Shown here piece by piece: positions 62,001 to 64,000 of a stretch of DNA of 64,000 bases. A program made the position numbers and the translations under genes. Source of the stretch: Peterkaempfera bronchialis (GTDB taxonomy: Bacteria > Actinomycetota > Actinomycetes > Streptomycetales > Streptomycetaceae); assembly GCF_003258605.2 (NCBI RefSeq), contig NZ_CP031264.1, positions 3,658,001 to 3,722,000 on the forward strand. The letters run 5' to 3'. The notes below the pieces were generated by a model that saw only the letters and a list, made by a program, of their open reading frames with translations, was not told the origin of the DNA and did not search any database. Numbering within the stretch: the stretch's first letter is position 1; the number at the start of each line of letters is the position of its first letter.

Positions 62001-62424
62001 GGATTGCTTCCTTGATGCGATCCACGAGAAGCAGTGCCTGCCGTGCGCGTCGCCGGTTCTCGCGGCTCTCCGGATTGTCGGACGGCTTGAGCGACAGCCG
62101 TGTGGCGTGTTCGCTGAGTGCGGCGCGCACCTGGTACCAGCCCTCGAGGGACAGAGGCACTACGTAGAGCCTCTCGCCGTTCACATTGATGACGTCACAG
62201 TGCTCTTCACGCTCCGCGATGCCTGTCCAGTGCGCGGCCAGGCGGCCGAGCGTGATCCCGTCGTCCCGGCCGTCATGCGCGGCCTGTTCAGCCGGTGGTC
62301 GGCAGTCCCACACAGCCTGCTGCAGAACAGCGGCCACCAGATTCACCTGGGACTGGTCGAGGGGAATGGGATGGTCGATCGTCTCGGTTAAGAGAGCGCT
62401 CCAGAAGTCGACCGATGAGTCCAT
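61990..62424 (-). CDS. Small island protein, unknown function, coupled to the ParB-like gene
   Basis: 144 aa from ATG 62424 (MDSSVDFWSALLTETIDHP); a weak ribosome site. It overlaps the ParB-like start by 11 nt, so the two are coupled. It is mostly helical with a beta-hairpin-like middle (CDVINVNGERLYVVPLSLEGWYQVRAAL) and a basic C-terminal helix (NRRRARQALLLVDRIKEAI). No domain recognised; the upstream extension of the frame is not conserved-looking. Confidence 0.65.
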   Translation of the reverse strand: MDSSVDFWSALLTETIDHPIPLDQSQVNLVAAVLQQAVWDCRPPAEQAAHDGRDDGITLGRLAAHWTGIAEREEHCDVINVNGERLYVVPLSLEGWYQVRAALSEHATRLSLKPSDNPESRENRRRARQALLLVDRIKEAIHER

Positions 62425-62993
62425 CGGCGTGCGGCATCCGACTGCCCGGTCGTGATCGGACCGGGCAGAGCGAGAGCGCGGACATGCCGACCGCCGACCT
62501 CCACCCGTGTCGATCGCCGTACAGAAAAGCACGGGACCTCTGATGCCGTCCGGGCCCTGCATCATCCGGCCCGAGGGGGAGACTGAGGATCGTCCCTTTC
62601 CCGAGGGAGCACGGCGAGGCGACCGGGCTTCCGGCCTGTACCCGTGGCCGAGGAACGCGATTGCCATGATGAGAGGCGTCGAACCAGTCGCTCGCAACCG
62701 AGGGTAGTCAATACATCGCTCTTTGTGCAAAGCGGCGCTTTGGTCTCTTGGGGGAGCTGGAGCCGTTCACCGGAGACGGCTCGGCCCCGCCTGAATCCTT
62801 GATCGGGCTGTTCCGCAGTCCGTCATTCACCACCACCGCCTTGATGGCTGTGATCGGTTTGAGGGCGGCCGTCTGTGGTCCGCGCCGCTGCTTCCCCATG
62901 CTTCGGCAGGTTCGGACGGTAGCCGGACCCCAGAAGCGCTCAGGGTGTTGGCAGGGCGGCAACGGCAACCAAAACTGCAACCTGGGACGACGT
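62425..62993. other. Right-end stretch of the island with no gene recognised
   Basis: Open frames here have poor codon bias and no domain. Near the end, GCAACCAAAACTGCAACC (62965-62982) repeats the hexamer GCAACC just before the right repeat. The same spacing recurs at 63195-63212 (GCAACCCCGACTGCAACC) after it. Confidence 0.5.
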
Positions 62994-63099
62994 TGGCCCG
63001 GACCGCTCAGCGGTCCGGGGCCTTCATCTGCCCAGGTGGGCGGGTGCGGACGATACGTGATTCGAACTCGTAAGGGGTTGCCCCCAACACGCTTTCCAA
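62994..63099. repeat. Right direct repeat of the island: terminator plus decayed tRNA-Ser(GGA) 3' half (att-like)
   Basis: It matches the left repeat from the hairpin (CCCGGACCGC-TCA-GCGGTCCGGG) through GGTGGGCGGGTGCG to TTCGAACTCG and CCCCCAACACGCTTTCCAA. On the minus strand this is the tRNA 3' half from the anticodon loop onward. Its T-arm carries a mismatch (ACGAG versus CACGT), so this copy is decayed. The 5' half of the tRNA is not next to it. Confidence 0.82.
62997..63019 (-). terminator. Hairpin in the right island repeat
   Basis: CCCGGACCGC-TCA-GCGGTCCGGG, a perfect 10-bp stem equivalent in position to the hairpin at 45389. Confidence 0.7.
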
Positions 63100-63478
63100 C
63101 TGCTCGTCTGGGGGCTCAGGATGGCCGCCGACGTCCTGACCTGCAGCGGATATGTTCGACCGCCGCCGCCCGGACCGGCTGAACGGGGGTGAATGCAACC
63201 CCGACTGCAACCCTCGGGCCATCCCCACGGTCGCCCGCCTGTCGCCCTGCCTGGTGCTTGGAGCGTGTTCGCATAGAGGAGGGCCACTGACGTGTTCTCA
63301 GCAAATGATCTCCGCCAGCCGCATCGGCGACATCGCCCGCGCCGCCCTCGTCCTCGGGCGGAATCTGAAGTGATCTTCACTGAGAAACGTCACTCGCCGC
63401 AGGGCGGCCTGCCGTACTCTGCGGTAGCGGACGCCGACGACGTCATGCCGTTGCACGCCCTCGCGGGGAGGAGATCGC
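63100..63478. other. Intergenic sequence right of the island, no gene recognised
   Basis: It contains the GCAACC pair at 63195-63212 and, at about 63366-63379, a GTGATCTTCAC-type inverted repeat (GTGA-AGA-TCAC on the minus strand) that could be an operator for the next gene. No convincing coding frame. Confidence 0.4.
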
Positions 63479-64000
63479 ATGCAGGACTTTTCTGACTCGA
63501 TGGAGGCCGCCGGGCCGGAGGGGAACGGCCGGAGCGATACCGTCGACTCAGCCGCTGCGGACTGTCCGTCACCTCATTCGGGTAGCAACTCGGCGGCGGC
63601 ATCGACGGTCCTGGTGGAGGTGCGGCCTGGGGTTGCCGTCGCCTTCGGGGAGGTCCCTGCGGAGCTCATCGCGGAGCTCAAGCTCGATCCGGTCGACTTG
63701 GGGCTCGTGTCGGTTGACGACCGCGTGCGGATCTCGGCGGCCCTCGCCTCGATCGGCAACACGGCGACCGTGGGCGGCAACTTCGCAAACGCATTCGCCA
63801 GTGTGGAGGGGGTATACAGAGTCGGTGACGCGACGCGGGCGTTTCTGAGCGCCGGCGGAACGCTCGCCGTCAAGGACGGCGCGAATCTCGGAGCGGTGTT
63901 TGCCAACGGCCGGATAGTTCATCAGGCCCGCTGGATTCCTGTGACTGCGGTGAGCGCGGCGGGGGTCGCGGCCGCGATCGGGCCGGCACTGGCCATGGTC
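63479..64000 (+). CDS. Streptomycete protein of unknown function, 5' part (runs off window)
   Basis: ATG 63479 with GGAGGAG 6 nt upstream starts a frame that stays open to the window end (174 codons). The first 40 residues are hydrophilic (MQDFSDSMEAAGPEGNGRSD). A folded region follows (STVLVEVRPGVAVAFGEVPA, ISAALASIGNTATVGGNFAN, GVYRVGDATRAFLSAGGTLA), ending in a hydrophobic Ala/Gly segment (WIPVTAVSAAGVAAAIGPALAMV) that may be membrane-associated. It resembles conserved streptomycete proteins of unassigned function. Confidence 0.7.
   Translation, partial: MQDFSDSMEAAGPEGNGRSDTVDSAAADCPSPHSGSNSAAASTVLVEVRPGVAVAFGEVPAELIAELKLDPVDLGLVSVDDRVRISAALASIGNTATVGGNFANAFASVEGVYRVGDATRAFLSAGGTLAVKDGANLGAVFANGRIVHQARWIPVTAVSAAGVAAAIGPALAMV

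Noticed and set aside
63052-63099. Second complete tRNA-Ser gene
   Set aside because: It also lacks the 5' half, and its T-stem has a mismatch.
62748-63182. Plus-strand ORF of 144 codons at the island's right end
   Set aside because: It runs across the att-like repeat and reads the tRNA half as protein. Codon bias is poor and no domain is visible.

Overview
The window is very GC-rich throughout, uses frequent GTG starts and NNC/NNG codons, and carries gene families typical of Streptomycetaceae: SigB/SigF-type sigma factors, a SpoIIE-type phosphatase, a TadA-associated acidic protein, a LytR_C protein beside upp, HtaA heme proteins and LAxTG sortase substrates. I read it as chromosomal DNA of a Streptomyces/Kitasatospora/Streptacidiphilus-type actinomycete. 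The genus is an inference; no rRNA is present.

0-20.8 kb looks like conserved core with small insertions. It holds the end of mscL, a uridine-kinase-like protein, an SPFH protein, an aldo/keto reductase, a tyrosine phosphatase, two tandem SigB/F sigma factors, a Dabb protein, tRNA-Ser(CGA), tadA with its partner, upp, a LytR_C protein, a VapB-like protein, a second dnaN-type sliding clamp next to a striking G-rich nonamer array, a rhomboid protease, a PIG-L deacetylase and a multidomain SpoIIE phosphatase with its own anti-sigma-like kinase domain.

20.8-28.0 kb is a heme-iron acquisition locus. hmuTUV are divergent from two HtaA-domain surface proteins, and a heme oxygenase follows. Two DmdR/DtxR-type iron boxes (23956 and 28018) suggest joint iron control.

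28-45.4 kb is accessory: two TetR-regulated divergent pairs (one with two clear tandem operators), a STAND-type ATPase, an MFS exporter, a carotenoid oxygenase with an SRPBCC protein, and secreted proteins. A stretch of broken genes follows (39.8-43.0 kb), then IS1380 and tyrosine-integrase relics at 44.9-45.4 kb.

45.4-63.1 kb is the most interesting part: a 17.6-kb island bounded by direct repeats of about 105 bp, each containing the 3' half of a tRNA-Ser(GGA). Its core is a PIWI-RE three-gene cassette: a PIWI-RE protein, a DinG-like Fe-S helicase, and a zinc-ribbon/REase-fold nuclease. The cassette is extended by a Cas4/RecB-like PD-(D/E)XK nuclease and a 462-aa unknown protein. All five genes overlap end to end. 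Divergently transcribed are an HTH-N6-adenine methylase-specificity-domain fusion and a translationally coupled Hanks-type kinase. A ParB-like protein and a small partner converge from the right. I infer a guided anti-invader restriction system with its own methylase and kinase. PIWI-RE three-gene cassettes are known from comparative genomics; I do not know this enlarged arrangement as a described system.

After the right repeat an unrelated partial gene runs off the window.
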